Counted from the stretch's first letter, positions 25,591-34,294 are shown. The stretch is DNA of 64,000 nt from Edaphobacter acidisoli (GCF_014642855.1 NZ_BMJB01000001.1:2542001-2606000); one strand, 5' to 3'. The notes: generated from the letters alone by a model not told the origin. Numbers and translations: made by a program.

Positions 25591-27675
25591 TTAGTTCGCA
25601 GAAGGCTCGGTAATATGGTCGATCACCAGCACCTCTGCCGGAGCCTTCGTCGCTTCAAGCTTCAACCCGACTTGTTCCTGAAGCGCCGTATAGAGATTTG
25701 GCAGCGCGTTCTCGCCATCTGTCGGCGGAGGAACGCGCGCTCCCATACCGCTGAACTGTGAATCGTCCGGTGTCCAGTTCAAGGTGAAGTTGAATTTTCC
25801 GTTCAGCCCTGTCTGGTTCAATACCGGCCGGTCAAGCACGGCTCCCTGCAGAATCATCGAAGTGAAGGCATCCATGGAGGAGTTGGTAACCGTCAAGCGT
25901 CCCAGCTGGCGAAAGAACATTCCTCCCAGGCCATTCGGATCAGTATCATTCTTTGTCATCTTCGGGCCGCCGCTGGCTACAGAAAGCACATAGACCGGCA
26001 TCACGCGCTTCTCGCGGTGGAAGGTCAGGCCAAAGCGCTCGGCAAGCAGCTTTTGCATCATGCCCTTCCACTGATCGCTGCTTGGTGCGCCAGGAGCATC
26101 GGGCTGTCCCTGAATGTCGAACTTGTTGTCGGCCCATGTAGGGAGTCCGATGAGCTGTTTCTGGTTGACGCCGTAGGCAAAGATCAAAAGCTGTGTGAGC
26201 GTGGTGGCGCGCGTCTCGAATCTGCGCCCTCGTACCAGGAACGCTGGCCCGGGTTCATCCGCTCTGCTAGGCTTTATCGTCGCCACGTCGAAGCTGGGCG
26301 ATGCGTTTGCATCCATCCGCGGAATTTTTGGTGGAGGCGCAGGAATCGTCCACGCCGTTTCAGGTGTCGCGCGTGTCAGCACAAGCGGCAGCGGCGAGCC
26401 CTGCGTAAAGGTGCCGGTAATCGTATTGCCATCCGGGCTGAGCTTGCCTTCATAGGAGCCGTTGATTGCCACGATCGAGATCTTCACATTCGAGCCATCT
26501 AGTGTGACTGCAGTGGCGGGAATGGGTGCGCCGCCCTGATCAATACTGTACGTGGTCGCTTTGTAGCCGCTCGCGTCCTTCGTAACCTTTATCACGATGC
26601 GCAGGTCGTGCCCTGGATGCAGTGTCCCTTGCCACGTACCTGCAAGACCCTGGTCGGCAACTGCCGGGGCCGCAGCCTGCGCATTCACCTGCGTGATGTG
26701 CAGCGAACCGAAGATGACTGGAGCGGAGATTGCCGCAAGAGCAACTACCCCGAGCAGGAGTTTGCGGCGCAGGTCGAGTTTACGAGCCATCGGGCTCGTC
26801 ATGATGCGCACGATGCGCCGTTTCAGATCCGAGCCAGTTACGCCAGACATACACGCCATTGGTGCCTCCGCATAAAATTTGCAAACGCTCAAAATACTCT
26901 CTGCATAAACTTCTGCTTCATTACCTGCCTGCAAGACAGCTTCATCGCAGGCGCGCTCGCGCTCTTCAAGCAGCCGCGCCTCGATCCACCACACCGCAGG
27001 GTGAAACCAGAACGCGGCTTCCACCAGCATGTGAATCGCAATCGTCAGGTTGTCGCGACGGCGGAGATGACACATCTCATGAGCGAGGATGCTTTCGATC
27101 TGCGGCGTGGTAAGCCGGTCTATAATGCTCTTCGGCAGCAATATCACGGGCCGGAAGATTCCAAAGATACCTGGTTCCAACAGCTCCGAAGACATGCGAA
27201 CGGGCACATCAGCCATGAGCGCCATCGGAGAAGAAGCACGCACGGCTAAGCGGACAGCCCACCAGCTCCGCGCCCAACGCAGCAACACAAAAAGACATCC
27301 GCAAGCCCAGATGACAAAAAGGATTGCAGCTACAGAATGTGCAGGGTGCGAAGCTGCCGCAACGGATGCGTCACTAAAATCGATCGTGAGTGACTGAACC
27401 GGCTGCGCAACTTTCTCTGCCACCACGGTGAATGCGGTGCTCTGCATAGGCGCCGCGGCGACAGGACGGAGCGACTCGCCAATTGCAACGAAAGCGGAGA
27501 ATGGCACCAGAAATTTGACCGAAGCGACCATCCAGATCCAGTACCGGGCCCGCGCATGGTTGTTCTTCAGCGCCAATGTGAGCAGCCACGCCAACAACGC
27601 CACGAGCGTCGACTGCCAGAGATGATTCACGAGTGCCACCGTCCAGACTTCCCTCCAGAATCCTGCGAACACCAT
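25591..27675 (-). CDS. BlaR1-type M56 membrane metalloprotease with C-terminal TIGR03435 domain
   Basis: This 694-residue protein has three N-terminal membrane spans (about 12-36, 44-66, 113-134) before a cytoplasmic M56 zinc-protease domain with HEMCH at 199-203 and the third-ligand motif ERACDE near 240-245. A fourth membrane span follows (about 306-325). The extracytoplasmic part is not a penicillin-binding domain: residues 343-436 form a β-rich segment (GLAGTWQGTLHPG...GTFTQGSPLPLVL), and residues 459-694 are a complete TIGR03435 domain (SFDVATIKPS to the C-terminus). In BlaR1, ligand binding outside activates the protease, which destroys BlaI. Here the same logic is inferred with an unknown ligand. 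ATG at 27675 follows AAGGAG; gap to blaI 2 bp. Confidence 0.9.
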   Translation of the reverse strand: MVFAGFWREVWTVALVNHLWQSTLVALLAWLLTLALKNNHARARYWIWMVASVKFLVPFSAFVAIGESLRPVAAAPMQSTAFTVVAEKVAQPVQSLTIDFSDASVAAASHPAHSVAAILFVIWACGCLFVLLRWARSWWAVRLAVRASSPMALMADVPVRMSSELLEPGIFGIFRPVILLPKSIIDRLTTPQIESILAHEMCHLRRRDNLTIAIHMLVEAAFWFHPAVWWIEARLLEERERACDEAVLQAGNEAEVYAESILSVCKFYAEAPMACMSGVTGSDLKRRIVRIMTSPMARKLDLRRKLLLGVVALAAISAPVIFGSLHITQVNAQAAAPAVADQGLAGTWQGTLHPGHDLRIVIKVTKDASGYKATTYSIDQGGAPIPATAVTLDGSNVKISIVAINGSYEGKLSPDGNTITGTFTQGSPLPLVLTRATPETAWTIPAPPPKIPRMDANASPSFDVATIKPSRADEPGPAFLVRGRRFETRATTLTQLLIFAYGVNQKQLIGLPTWADNKFDIQGQPDAPGAPSSDQWKGMMQKLLAERFGLTFHREKRVMPVYVLSVASGGPKMTKNDTDPNGLGGMFFRQLGRLTVTNSSMDAFTSMILQGAVLDRPVLNQTGLNGKFNFTLNWTPDDSQFSGMGARVPPPTDGENALPNLYTALQEQVGLKLEATKAPAEVLVIDHITEPSAN

Positions 27676-27677
27676 CG

Positions 27678-28058
27678 CTACTTCTCCTTTGCAGATAACT
27701 GCTTCAGGGCCTTCTCCGCTTCCTTTACATCCTCCAACGACAACTTGCCTGATTCGATCAAGTGGGCCATGACTGGCTGAGGCCGGCCACCAAAGATCAT
27801 CAGCAGTTCATCGATAAGTCGCCGTTGTGCCGCATCCCGCGAAATATACGGGGCAAAAAGATGAAAGTTCCCAACCTTTTTTACCCGGCGCACGACACCC
27901 TTCGTCTCCATGCGGTACACGGTCGTCTGGACCGTGGTATAGGCCGGTCTCTTTCTGGCTGGAAAAGACTCCTGAATCTCACGGATCGAGGTCTCTCCCC
28001 TGGCCCACAGGACCTCCATGATCTGGAATTCCAGTTTCGACAGTTTTGGCTCAGGCAA
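27678..28058 (-). CDS. BlaI/MecI/CopY family transcriptional repressor
   Basis: This 126-residue winged-helix repressor has LSKLEFQIMEVLWARGETSIREIQESF, then TTVQTTVYRMETKGVVRRVKKVGNFHLFAPYISRDAAQRRLI, then a helical dimer region containing the likely protease-sensitive part. The start appears to be TTG at 28058, with AGGAG 7 nt upstream; no ATG or GTG is available before an in-frame stop. Two inverted repeats at 28067-28080 and 28087-28102 lie directly upstream, one overlapping the ribosome-binding site, consistent with autorepression. It is the first gene of the blaI-blaR1-TIGR03435-OMP-VWA series. Confidence 0.9.
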   Translation of the reverse strand: MPEPKLSKLEFQIMEVLWARGETSIREIQESFPARKRPAYTTVQTTVYRMETKGVVRRVKKVGNFHLFAPYISRDAAQRRLIDELLMIFGGRPQPVMAHLIESGKLSLEDVKEAEKALKQLSAKEK

Positions 28059-28066
28059 TTCAATCT

Positions 28067-28102
28067 CCTATGCGTATAGGAATATTTACTACATGTATAG
28101 TA
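28067..28102 (-). promoter_or_regulatory. Paired BlaI-type operators upstream of blaI
   Basis: CCTATGCGTATAGG (28067-28080, 12 of 14 positions symmetric) and TACTACATGTATAGTA (28087-28102, 12 of 16 symmetric) have centres 21 bp apart, i.e. two helical turns, on the same DNA face. The TACTACATGTA core is like known BlaI/MecI boxes. The proximal site overlaps the AGGAG ribosome-binding site. The rest of the 142-bp gap to the CRTAC1 gene holds nothing I recognise. Confidence 0.6.
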
Positions 28103-28200
28103 GAGCCGTCAACAAGCAAACTTCTGCATCGCACATTGCAAGTTAGATGGTGTCTACCGGAGCTATCTCCAGAACCACAAGCTACGCAAGTGGGCGGCTA

Positions 28201-30000
28201 TCACTTCGAACTGGCTCCCTGCGAGGCCGCCTCTGACTTTGCGGGCTCGTCCACCTTGAGCACCTGGTCCGCTCGCACGTCTTTGAGAATCTGAACAATT
28301 CCGCTGGGCCAGCGAATTTTGATCTCCTTCACGCTCGTATCCGTACCCAGACCAAAGTGCGCCCGCTTGTCATTTGAAGAGAGATAACTGCCTGCAGTAG
28401 TTACCGTGTAGAACTGAATCCCTTTGCTGGTCTTGATCGTAATCTCCGCGCCGATCCCATCGCGGTTGGATCTGTGTCCAACGAGCTCCAGTAGTATCCA
28501 GTGATTCTTCGTTGGCGTCTCGTTATGCAGAATGTGAACCGGCCCACCATTGGTCGTCACTACAGCATCCACACGCCCATCGTTGTCCAGATCACCCACA
28601 GCCATCCCGCGACCAACCCATGGCTCGGAAAACACCGCACCCGATTCTTTCGAAACATCCACAAAACCCTTGCCGGTGTTCCGCATCAGCAGCATCGGTT
28701 CCCTGTAATGAAGTTGCGGATAGTTCAGCTCCACCGTATCCAGGTCGTGTCCCTGCGCCACCAGCAGGTCTTTCCACCCATCATTGTCATAGTCCAAAAA
28801 GCTGATGCCCCAGCCCGAGTGCAGCAGCGTAGCCCTCGCCAGCCCGCTTCCATAGCTGTCGTAGCTGAAGGAGCCATCGCCATTATTGCGATACAGCGCA
28901 TACTTCTGGTTGGCAAGATCAGTAATCACCATGTCTGGCAGGCCATCGTTGTTGTAATCCTGAAAATCGATCCCCATGCCGGCGTAGGTCCGGCCGTCAC
29001 CATCAACAGCCATCTCCGACATCATGCCGGTCTCTTCAAACGTTCCATTGCCCTTATTGTGATAAAGAAACTCGGGCATCGAATCGTTCGCCACGGCTAA
29101 ATCAATCTTCCCATCGCGATCATAGTCCGCGATGGCAATACCCAACCCTTTGCCCGGCAAGTTCAGGCCAATCTTTTTCGAGACCTCAGTGAAGTGGCCG
29201 TTTCCATCATTGTGGTAGACCAGCGGAGCAATCGCTGGAAAGACATCAGGATGGCAGAACGCTCGATACCCCGGACGATGTTCACCACACCACACATCGT
29301 CCCAATCCCACTTCACGTAGCGCAAAACCACTAGGTCCAGCAAGCCATCGTTGTCCAGGTCCACCCATGCAGCCGACGTGTACCACGTCTCCCCCGGAGT
29401 CGTCACGCCACCCGTACCCGAGCTCGCCGTCACATCGGTAAACGTGCCGTTGCCGTTGTTGTGATATAGATGGTTGCCGCCATAACCCGTGACGTAGAGG
29501 TCATCGTATCCATCGTTGTCATAGTCTCCAACGGCAACTCCCATATCGTAGCCCGTGCCCTGCAGCCCAGCCTTGGCAGTCACATCTTCAAAGGTGCCAT
29601 CCTTGCGCTGGTGGTAGAGCCGGTTCCACTCCGCTGGTCCCTTCTTCACCGGAACGGCACCCTTAGGTTCCGGGTCAGTGATCGACGCTCCATTCACCAG
29701 AAAAATGTCCAGCCGACCATCGTTATCGTAGTCGAACAACGCAACGCCTGAACCCATGGTCTCAATGAGGTACTTCGAAGGAGTGTGTTGAGCGACCCCC
29801 GTGAAGTTCACCCCCATCTTTGCAGTCGAATCGACAAAATATCCCGGAGGCCCTGAGCTTCCTTGTGCAGCCGTATCATTCGCAGGGCTCTGCGCGTCCA
29901 GAGCTGTCGTCACACCTCGCAGAAGAAAGCAGATCGTCAGCATGACCCACCATGCATTCACCCATCTGCTTCTCCTGCGCTGAATCACACCAGCCTTCAC
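28201..30000 (-). CDS. CRTAC1-like protein with FG-GAP/VCBS repeats and ASPIC/UnbV domain
   Basis: This 599-residue exported protein has an N-terminal hydrophobic signal segment (WVMLTICFLLRGVTTALDA) followed by at least seven calcium-binding DxDxDGxxD loops, for example DYDNDGRLDIFLVNG, DYDNDGYDDLYVTGYG, DLDNDGLLDLVVLRY and DYDRDGKIDLAVAND. These form a β-propeller. An ASPIC/UnbV domain ends the protein (SNRDGIGAEITIKT...HFGLGTDTSVKEIKIRWPSG). These domains are thought to bind ligands or matrix outside the cell; the exact role is unknown. The start is GTG at 30000, overlapping the stop of the GH5-like gene (GTGA), so the two are translationally coupled. Confidence 0.9.
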   Translation of the reverse strand: MKAGVIQRRRSRWVNAWWVMLTICFLLRGVTTALDAQSPANDTAAQGSSGPPGYFVDSTAKMGVNFTGVAQHTPSKYLIETMGSGVALFDYDNDGRLDIFLVNGASITDPEPKGAVPVKKGPAEWNRLYHQRKDGTFEDVTAKAGLQGTGYDMGVAVGDYDNDGYDDLYVTGYGGNHLYHNNGNGTFTDVTASSGTGGVTTPGETWYTSAAWVDLDNDGLLDLVVLRYVKWDWDDVWCGEHRPGYRAFCHPDVFPAIAPLVYHNDGNGHFTEVSKKIGLNLPGKGLGIAIADYDRDGKIDLAVANDSMPEFLYHNKGNGTFEETGMMSEMAVDGDGRTYAGMGIDFQDYNNDGLPDMVITDLANQKYALYRNNGDGSFSYDSYGSGLARATLLHSGWGISFLDYDNDGWKDLLVAQGHDLDTVELNYPQLHYREPMLLMRNTGKGFVDVSKESGAVFSEPWVGRGMAVGDLDNDGRVDAVVTTNGGPVHILHNETPTKNHWILLELVGHRSNRDGIGAEITIKTSKGIQFYTVTTAGSYLSSNDKRAHFGLGTDTSVKEIKIRWPSGIVQILKDVRADQVLKVDEPAKSEAASQGASSK

Positions 30001-31145
30001 CGCACCGCTCCCCCAACCGCCACCGCTGTACCGCGACCCGTCAGCTCTCGAATCAGGTCCACCTCATGCTGACGATACGGTGTGCCGTCCTGATGAAAGA
30101 CATCGTGGAACCACACCGTAGGCTGCATCAGCACATACGGACGCTGCCATGAATCCCACGGCAGATACGTCTGCGTCTTTCCCGCCACCAGCCCCCAGTT
30201 GATCGCACCCACATGGTACCGCTTGGCAATGGGTAGATCATTGTCGAAGGTCGAGCCCGCACCGCGAGCCATATACTCCGTGCAGATGATCGGCCGATGC
30301 AGCGGCTCAAGCTCGCGGATTCGCGCCTCGAACTCCTCCGGCCAGCCATAGTTGTGAAACGTGATAATGTCCGACTCAGCCAACTGGATCTTCGTCGTCT
30401 CGCTCTCCTTGGCCGGGTCGTTCCAGTCTCCAGTCCAGACCCCACTGGTCAAAGGCTGCGTTGCGCCAGCTTCGCGCGCCCAGGCAAAGGCCTTCGGCAG
30501 AAGCTCATCCACGCGCTTCACCTTGGCCGGCACATCCTTTGCAACATCGCCTCCCCGGTTGTCCGGCTCGTTCCAGATGTCCCAGCCCAGAATGCGATCA
30601 TCCTTGGCAAACGCCCCAACCACTCCCATCACATAGGCCTTCAACTGCGGCTCGTCTGCCGGATTCATCAGCCGCTCCTTGCCCGGACTCTGCACCCATC
30701 CCGAGTTATGCACACCAGGAATCGGCGGATGCTGCGGGCCCAGATGCGGGTTCGTCTCCCAGCAGGAATCAAACAATACCAGCAGCGGTCGAATGTGATG
30801 CCTGGCGGCAATGTCAAGAAAGGTGTTCAGGCGCTTTTTGAAACCTTCAGGGTCCTGCTGCCAGAGCTGATCCTGCAGAAACACCCGAGCCGTATTCATC
30901 CCGATCGACTCTGCCCACCCCAGCTCGCGATCGTTGATAGCCGGATCAAACGTAGCGGCTTGAAACATCTCCAACTCGTTAATCGCGCTCGACGGAATGT
31001 AATTGGCCCCAACCAGCCACGGCTGCTGCGCATACCACTCATTCGCCTTCTGCTCCGTCCATCGTCCAGACGAAGCCTGCGACCAGCCCGAAGCCGACAA
31101 AACCGTTGCTGCCAACGTCCACGCCAACACTCTGCCAAACTTCAT
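29997..31145 (-). CDS. Secreted GH5-like (clan A) glycoside hydrolase
   Basis: This protein of about 382 residues has a signal peptide (MKFGRVLAWTLAATVLSASGWSQ) and a (β/α)8 cellulase-type domain: PWLVGANYIPSSAINELEMFQ, then GMNTARVFLQDQLW, the acid/base motif GWDIWNEPDN, ITFHNYGW, and the nucleophile motif ICTEYMARG. This arrangement is typical of GH5 or related clan GH-A enzymes acting on β-glucans, mannans or xylans; the substrate is not determinable here. I chose the ATG at 31145 because it begins the signal peptide; an upstream in-frame start at 31208 adds non-conserved residues. It is coupled to the following CRTAC1 gene by a GTGA overlap. Confidence 0.82.
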   Translation of the reverse strand: MKFGRVLAWTLAATVLSASGWSQASSGRWTEQKANEWYAQQPWLVGANYIPSSAINELEMFQAATFDPAINDRELGWAESIGMNTARVFLQDQLWQQDPEGFKKRLNTFLDIAARHHIRPLLVLFDSCWETNPHLGPQHPPIPGVHNSGWVQSPGKERLMNPADEPQLKAYVMGVVGAFAKDDRILGWDIWNEPDNRGGDVAKDVPAKVKRVDELLPKAFAWAREAGATQPLTSGVWTGDWNDPAKESETTKIQLAESDIITFHNYGWPEEFEARIRELEPLHRPIICTEYMARGAGSTFDNDLPIAKRYHVGAINWGLVAGKTQTYLPWDSWQRPYVLMQPTVWFHDVFHQDGTPYRQHEVDLIRELTGRGTAVAVGGAVR

Positions 31146-31251
31146 ATCCCATCTCACTTTCCAATGCACCGTCCATGCAACCGTTTTCGCAGTACACCAC
31201 AACCGCATAGCCTTCAGTCAAGCTCTCATCTGCCGTGGTTCCAAAATTCGA

Positions 31252-32232
31252 TCAACGCCGCAAACCGGAACCCGCTTCCGAACCCTCAAGGTAGCGAACA
31301 CCCGTCAGAGTTTCGCACCGATGCCACAGTTCAGTAGAGACCGCCTTATCCCTTGCCTGCGCCGCCACCTTTGCAGGACCGATATGCTTACCGCGCATCT
31401 CCTCAAAGCCCTGCGGGCCATAGTAGCCGCCATCTTTGGCTTCAGGCGATGTCGCCGCGTAGAGCGTAGGCAGCGCGCCATCCGCGGCAGTATTCAGGAA
31501 AATCTCGATAGCCGCCCCCAGCATCCTGCGCGCAATTTTTTCCATGGCAGAATAATCCCCCTTGCTGAAGAGCGGCGTGTGCGCCACACCCGGATGCGCC
31601 GCCACACTCATAATAGGCAATCCAGCGGCGCGCAGGCGCCGATCCAGCTCAAACGCAAGCATCAGGTTTGCCAGCTTCGACTGCTGATACGTCTTCATCG
31701 GCGCATAACCCGTGGTGTATTGCAGATCGGCAAGGTTGATCTTCCCCCGCTTGTGCGCAATCGAAGCAATCGTAACGATGCGCGGACGTTCCGCGCTCTC
31801 TGCAGCCGCTTGCTGAAGCACAGGCAGCAACAAGCCAGTCAGGGCAAAGTGCCCGAGGACGTTCGTGCCGAATTGCAGTTCAAAGCCATCCGCAGTCTCC
31901 ATCCGGCGCGGAGGAGCCATCACCCCGGCATTGTTGATGAGCAAATCGAGCGGACGGCGTTGTTCCAACTCCTTGGCGGCAAACTCGCGCACCGAAGCAA
32001 GCGAAGCCAGATCCAGTTGCTCCAGCCCAATACTCGATCCCGGAGCCTCGCGCCTCAGGCTGGCGAGTGCAGCTTCACCCTTGTCGCGATCGCGGCACGC
32101 AAGAACAACCTGCGCACCCTTGCGCGCAAGCTCCAGCGCGGCATAGTAGCCAATGCCGCTGTTGGCTCCCGTGATGATAACGCGCTTACCTGCCAGCGAA
32201 GGAATGTCCGAGATTGTCCAGTGACCGCTCAT
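31252..32232 (-). CDS. Short-chain dehydrogenase/reductase (retinol dehydrogenase-like SDR)
   Basis: This 326-residue Rossmann protein has the NAD(P)-binding TGANSGIG motif at about residues 21-28, an ACRDRDK segment suggesting NADP preference, NNAG near residue 97, a catalytic Ser in VTIASIAHKRG, and YQQSK (Tyr and Lys of the active site). The length and the PGVAHTPLF segment resemble the retinol dehydrogenase/WW-oxidoreductase-like group often found in bacteria. The substrate is unknown. It lies between the GH5-like gene and the DUF1634 gene on the same strand, with short gaps. Confidence 0.9.
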   Translation of the reverse strand: MSGHWTISDIPSLAGKRVIITGANSGIGYYAALELARKGAQVVLACRDRDKGEAALASLRREAPGSSIGLEQLDLASLASVREFAAKELEQRRPLDLLINNAGVMAPPRRMETADGFELQFGTNVLGHFALTGLLLPVLQQAAAESAERPRIVTIASIAHKRGKINLADLQYTTGYAPMKTYQQSKLANLMLAFELDRRLRAAGLPIMSVAAHPGVAHTPLFSKGDYSAMEKIARRMLGAAIEIFLNTAADGALPTLYAATSPEAKDGGYYGPQGFEEMRGKHIGPAKVAAQARDKAVSTELWHRCETLTGVRYLEGSEAGSGLRR

Positions 32233-32264
32233 ACAAGTTCGATGCTCGCTCCTGACTCAACATA

Positions 32265-32648
32265 TCAGGAGAGATAAAGAAGACTCACCATCAAAACCAT
32301 CAGGACAAACACGCTCACGGCAACGTAGAGCCGATCATGTTCGATGGCAAACCCAATCACCGCAAATACAACGCGTGCAATCGGTGTAGCAATCAGCAGC
32401 AGAATGCCGAACTGCACAATGGCCGCGCCATCGCCCGCCGCCAGATGCCGAAAGAGTTGCCCGGGGTGACGCAGGAACGCGGGCTCGCTCACAAATATCC
32501 GATAGTTCATCGGCGCAGCAGCATGATCGCGGACATACAAGATGCCGCCCACCAGCACAACCACCGAGGCCAGCATCACGCCAGCCTGCAACAGCCGGCC
32601 CATGATGTATTCCATCCGCTGATCGTCGAATTTTCTTTGGCCGGTCAT
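32265..32648 (-). CDS. DUF1634 small membrane protein
   Basis: This 127-residue protein has three hydrophobic spans (LLQAGVMLASVVVLVGGILYV, AAIVQFGILLLIATPIARVVF, LYVAVSVFVLMVLMVSLLYLS) and a short soluble loop containing MNYRIFVSEP. This pattern matches DUF1634, almost always encoded next to TSUP/TauE-SafE permeases. The ATG at 32648 overlaps the stop of the TSUP gene (ATGA), so the pair is coupled; AGGGA precedes it. It is probably an accessory subunit of the permease, but no function is proven. Confidence 0.85.
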   Translation of the reverse strand: MTGQRKFDDQRMEYIMGRLLQAGVMLASVVVLVGGILYVRDHAAAPMNYRIFVSEPAFLRHPGQLFRHLAAGDGAAIVQFGILLLIATPIARVVFAVIGFAIEHDRLYVAVSVFVLMVLMVSLLYLS

Positions 32649-33487
32649 AGCTTCCCTACCCAACCGTTGACGATCATCTCAACCCCCAGGGCAAGAATGA
32701 CAAGCGTGAAGATAGTCCTCAGCAGCGAGACCTGCGCGCGCACCAGGTACTTCGCACCAACAAGCGAGCCAATCAAAACCCCCAGCATGACCGGAAAAGC
32801 CAGCCCGGGATCAACATATCCACGGTGCAAATAAATCCCCGCACTGGCCGCAGCCGTCACGCCAATCATAAAGTTGCTGGTCGTCGTCGAAACCTTAAAC
32901 GGGATGCGCATCACCTGGTCCATCGCCAGCACCTTCACCGCGCCGGAGCCAATGCCGAGCAGTCCCGAGAGTGTCCCCGCTCCAAACATCGTCGCAAAGC
33001 CCGCAGTGATACGGTCTACCTTGTAATGCTGCTCCCCGCCACAGCCGTCGGGATAGCTACCCGAGAGGCGAAGCCGATCCGACCACGGACTCTCAGGATG
33101 ATCCACCTCTTGCTTCCGGCGGGATTGCTGCCAGGAAAGCCATGCCGAATAGATCAACACGACACCGAAGATCATCGCCAGAGCGCGTGTCGGAACACGA
33201 CCGGCCAGGAACGCTCCGAAGATTGCGCCAACCGTAGTCGCCATCTCCAGAAACATCCCGATACGAACGCTCGAAAACCCCTCGCGAACATACGCCGCAG
33301 CAGCACCCGATGAGGTCGCAATGACCGACACCAGCGAAGCCCCAATCGCATAGCGAATGTCCACATGGAAGAGAACCGTCAGGAGCGGAACGAGAACGAC
33401 ACCGCCACCAAGTCCCGTCAACGCGCCCAGCAGCCCTGCGATAACTGCGCCGCCAAAGATAAGGACCGTGAAGAGTTCAAGGTGCAT
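32645..33487 (-). CDS. TSUP family (TauE/SafE) sulfite or organosulfur exporter
   Basis: This 280-residue permease has seven to eight membrane spans in two homologous halves: GLLGALTGLGGGVVLVPLLTVLFHVDIRYAIGASLVSVIATS in the first and GLLGIGSGAVKVLAMDQVMRIPFKVSTTTSNFMIGVTAAAS in the second, the duplicated Gly-rich motif of the family. Members transport sulfite, sulfoacetate, sulfolactate or related anions. It is coupled to DUF1634. The sequence does not show a specific substrate. The 99-bp gap to iscX holds nothing I recognise. Confidence 0.92.
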   Translation of the reverse strand: MHLELFTVLIFGGAVIAGLLGALTGLGGGVVLVPLLTVLFHVDIRYAIGASLVSVIATSSGAAAAYVREGFSSVRIGMFLEMATTVGAIFGAFLAGRVPTRALAMIFGVVLIYSAWLSWQQSRRKQEVDHPESPWSDRLRLSGSYPDGCGGEQHYKVDRITAGFATMFGAGTLSGLLGIGSGAVKVLAMDQVMRIPFKVSTTTSNFMIGVTAAASAGIYLHRGYVDPGLAFPVMLGVLIGSLVGAKYLVRAQVSLLRTIFTLVILALGVEMIVNGWVGKL

Positions 33488-33586
33488 CGCCGAATTCCGG
33501 ACTCCAGCCAGCGCGCGTATCTGCTGTCCGGCGATTATTTCACAGCCAGATGACAGACATCTCGCCCGGAGGGCCGTCAGACAGAG

Positions 33587-33802
33587 CTATTTCGCGTCCT
33601 CGTACTCCTCATTCCACGCACTCTGAATCGCCTCCAGAATGCCTTCGTTCGACTTCGCCGGGTCGCCCACGAACCCTGGCAAACCAGTCACATACTTGTG
33701 CAGGTCCGTGAACCGCACCGAGTATGGCTCAATCTCCGGATACTTCTCCTGCAACAGAATCCCGATCTCTTCCGAATCCATCCAATCAATCTCACGCGGC
33801 AT
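33587..33802 (-). CDS. iscX: IscX, Fe-S cluster assembly regulator
   Basis: This 71-residue acidic protein begins REIDWMDSEEIGILLQEKYPEIEP and continues VRFTDLHKYVTGLPGF, ending in IQSAWNEEYED, which matches IscX (YfhJ) over its full usual length. IscX binds IscS and iron and tunes cluster assembly. GGAG lies 7 nt before the ATG at 33802. It follows fdx at 30 bp, the same order as in the classical isc operon. Confidence 0.93.
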   Translation of the reverse strand: MPREIDWMDSEEIGILLQEKYPEIEPYSVRFTDLHKYVTGLPGFVGDPAKSNEGILEAIQSAWNEEYEDAK

Positions 33803-33832
33803 CGCAAACTCCTCTCGGCAAAATCTTCGCTC

Positions 33833-34261
33833 TTACGCTCCAGGCCCATGAGCAGGCTTGCCTTCCTGCACATAGTTACGATTCCACTTGGGAATCTCCA
33901 CAACATAAGCGCCGGGCTTCTCAATCACGGCCTGGCAACCGAGCCGTGAGTTCAATTGCACGTCGGCAGCGGTCTCCATGCGGTCGAGCTCTTTGTCCTC
34001 GGCCTCGCTGAGACCGGATTCGCCCTCCTTCACCCACAGGTGACAGGTTGTGCACGCACAAACTCCGCCGCAGGCATGGTCCAGAAAGATCCCGTAGTTT
34101 TCCGCCACATCGAGAAACGACATCGGCTCGCCGTGCCCATCGTAGGGCAGCGAATCAAACGGAAACTCAACCGTCCTGCCTTCAGGCAAAAATGTAACCC
34201 GCACCATGCCTTCGCCAACGGGCTTCGACAGATCGACTTCAGTGTTGTTTGTCTCAGACAT
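33833..34261 (-). CDS. fdx: 2Fe-2S ferredoxin of the Isc type
   Basis: This 142-residue protein has the adrenodoxin-like fold: VRVTFLPEGRTVEFPFD, FLDVAENYGIFLDHACGGVCACTTCHLWVKEG with the first three cluster cysteines, and RLGCQAV with the fourth. The acidic LSEAEDKELDRME helix before the last Cys is typical of adrenodoxin-type Isc ferredoxins, which supply electrons for cluster assembly. It lies between hscA (33 bp) and iscX (30 bp) on the same strand. The N-terminal 15 residues and the C-terminal 20 extend beyond the usual core. Confidence 0.93.
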   Translation of the reverse strand: MSETNNTEVDLSKPVGEGMVRVTFLPEGRTVEFPFDSLPYDGHGEPMSFLDVAENYGIFLDHACGGVCACTTCHLWVKEGESGLSEAEDKELDRMETAADVQLNSRLGCQAVIEKPGAYVVEIPKWNRNYVQEGKPAHGPGA

Positions 34262-34294
34262 ATCTTTATCTTCACTCTTTCCTGAATCGCAACG

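Noticed and set aside
25591..27675. A true beta-lactam resistance sensor
   Set aside because: The C-terminal half lacks the SxxK, SxN and KTG motifs of penicillin-binding domains and matches TIGR03435 instead; no beta-lactamase is adjacent.
28201..30000. DNA tandem repeats in the CRTAC1 gene as a CRISPR-like or mobile array
   Set aside because: The repeats are protein-level DxDxDGxxD motifs in a β-propeller with variable spacing at DNA level.
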